A stretch of DNA of 5,508 bases. Source: Candidatus Nanohalarchaeota archaeon. Lineage in GTDB: Archaea; EX4484-52; B79-G9. The stretch is from positions 1 through 5,508 of the forward strand of contig DAOVYR010000082.1 in assembly GCA_030635525.1 (NCBI GenBank). Direction: 5' to 3'. Position 1 is the stretch's first letter. Each line of letters starts with the position of its first letter. Of the stretch, positions 4,745 through 5,508 are shown in pieces. The position numbers were made by a program, and so were the translations under genes. The notes under the pieces are model-generated. The model did not search any database, was not told the origin of the DNA, and was given only the letters and a program-made list of their open reading frames with translations.

Positions 4745-5508
4745 ATGGCATTGAAACAAAAACAGATAGCTCTGCTATTATCCATCTCCTTCACACTCAT
4801 TATTAGCTTTTCAATCACCGCCGCATGCGAAGTACCTTATAACGACATGGAAATAAACAGTAGCAAAACATTATGCGGCGGAACACACTTCATAAATGAC
4901 AGCAACTCAGAAGGAATACTAATAATTACTGAAGATAATTTGATTCTTGACTGTAATAACTCCTACCTATACGGAAACAACAGCGGAATAGGAATATATG
5001 GATTCACCAAGGCAAACATCACAACAATTAACTGTCATTTCAAAAACTATGATACAGGGATAAAACTACTGCAATCAAACATCATACTCATAAAAAACAG
5101 CAATATTTCTTCAAACAACAGAGGTATATCTCTAAGTGGCACAGATAACACAACCGTCATCAATAACACAATCAAAAGTAACACAGATTCAGGCATATAC
5201 ATAACATCATGCGACAATATAACAATCCTAAACAGCTCTTTTTCAGAAAACACAAATGGAATCAGAATTATAAGTGGAAACAATAACACAATCAAAACAT
5301 CAAGTATAAGAAGAAACACAGACAATATTCTTTTCGGAACTACCAGCGCAAAATACACACTAATCGAAAACAACTTAATAGATCCTGACGAAGACCTTTC
5401 CGGCGGCACCGACACAATCTCAATCAACAACATCTTCGCAGACTGGACCGCAGGTCCCGCAGACGAATTTCTCGCAGACTTCGAAACACTCACAAGCGCA
5501 ATATCCAC
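4745..5508 (+). CDS. Secreted parallel beta-helix (PbH1/NosD-like) protein, 5' part (runs off right edge)
   Basis: The frame is open from ATG 4745 for 254 codons to the window edge with no stop. A signal peptide occupies residues 1-27 (MALKQKQ, then a hydrophobic core, cleavage near ITAA before C28). After a short segment with C44 and C70 come repeated turns of the form N-x-GI-x-L and NNTI-x-N, for example at about 81-87, 104-108, 126-130, 149-153 and 171-176, the hallmark of right-handed beta-helix repeats as in NosD and pectate-lyase-like proteins. No catalytic motif is visible. There are 11 N-x-S/T sequons by my count (for example N38, N71, N91, N120, N135, N158, N163), so N-glycosylation at the cell surface is plausible. 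From about 212 the sequence turns acidic (DPDEDLSGG) and may begin another domain. Surface adhesion, polysaccharide binding or a structural role are possible; which one is unknown. Confidence 0.85.
   Translation, partial: MALKQKQIALLLSISFTLIISFSITAACEVPYNDMEINSSKTLCGGTHFINDSNSEGILIITEDNLILDCNNSYLYGNNSGIGIYGFTKANITTINCHFKNYDTGIKLLQSNIILIKNSNISSNNRGISLSGTDNTTVINNTIKSNTDSGIYITSCDNITILNSSFSENTNGIRIISGNNNTIKTSSIRRNTDNILFGTTSAKYTLIENNLIDPDEDLSGGTDTISINNIFADWTAGPADEFLADFETLTSAIS

Noticed and set aside
5047..5508. 153-codon minus-strand open frame at the right edge
   Set aside because: Antisense to the beta-helix gene, which has a signal peptide, a TATA box and repeat structure. The minus frame is hydrophobic only because of the complemented Asn/Thr/Ile codons.
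1..5508. CRISPR array, tRNA/rRNA genes, insertion sequences or integrase sites
   Set aside because: No regularly spaced repeats, no cloverleaf or rRNA-like stretch, no transposase or terminal inverted repeats were found by eye; the repeats seen are within coding sequence or in one promoter.

Overview
The window reads as archaeal chromosomal DNA. Two adjacent minus-strand genes encode the archaeal/eukaryal RNase P proteins Pop5 and Rpp30. TATA-like boxes lie about 26 nt upstream of several start codons, which implies leaderless transcripts. Other genes have purine-rich or GGTGAT-type Shine-Dalgarno sites, and one protein ends in a PEF-CTERM-like archaeal sorting signal. The secreted, Cys/Asp-rich and beta-helical proteins, together with A/T-rich codon use, fit a DPANN-like lineage (for example a Woesearchaeota relative). 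That placement is inference and cannot be settled from this sequence.

Layout: (1) Positions 1-237, minus: the 5' part of a gene for a secreted protein of unknown function, running off the left edge. (2) Positions 272-1378, minus: rpp30 then pop5, with the stop of one touching the start of the other, so a two-gene RNase P operon. (3) Positions 1379-1483: a divergent promoter region. (4) Positions 1484-2200, plus: a single-domain KaiC/RadA-like ATPase. (5) Positions 2239-4029, plus: a secreted 596-residue protein with 68 cysteines, MopE-type metal-binding motifs and a Cys-free basic helical tail. (6) Positions 4030-4188: an intergenic region with a TATA box, an inverted repeat and an imperfect direct repeat that look like an operator. 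(7) Positions 4189-4677, plus: a small, very acidic MopE-type protein with a C-terminal PEF sorting signal. Its only plausible start giving a complete signal peptide is an ATA codon behind a GGTGAT site. (8) Positions 4745-5508, plus: the start of a secreted parallel beta-helix protein rich in N-glycosylation sequons, running off the right edge.

The left part is housekeeping RNA processing. The right part is a cell-surface locus: three successive exported proteins, two sharing the same rare Asp/Cys motif, one predicted to be anchored by an archaeosortase and one predicted to be glycosylated. The KaiC-like ATPase could be a regulator or signalling ATPase, but nothing here ties it functionally to either side. 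Across the window, third codon positions favour T/G in minus-strand genes and A/C in plus-strand genes. The composition bias therefore follows the DNA strand rather than the gene, which suggests a single replication arm.
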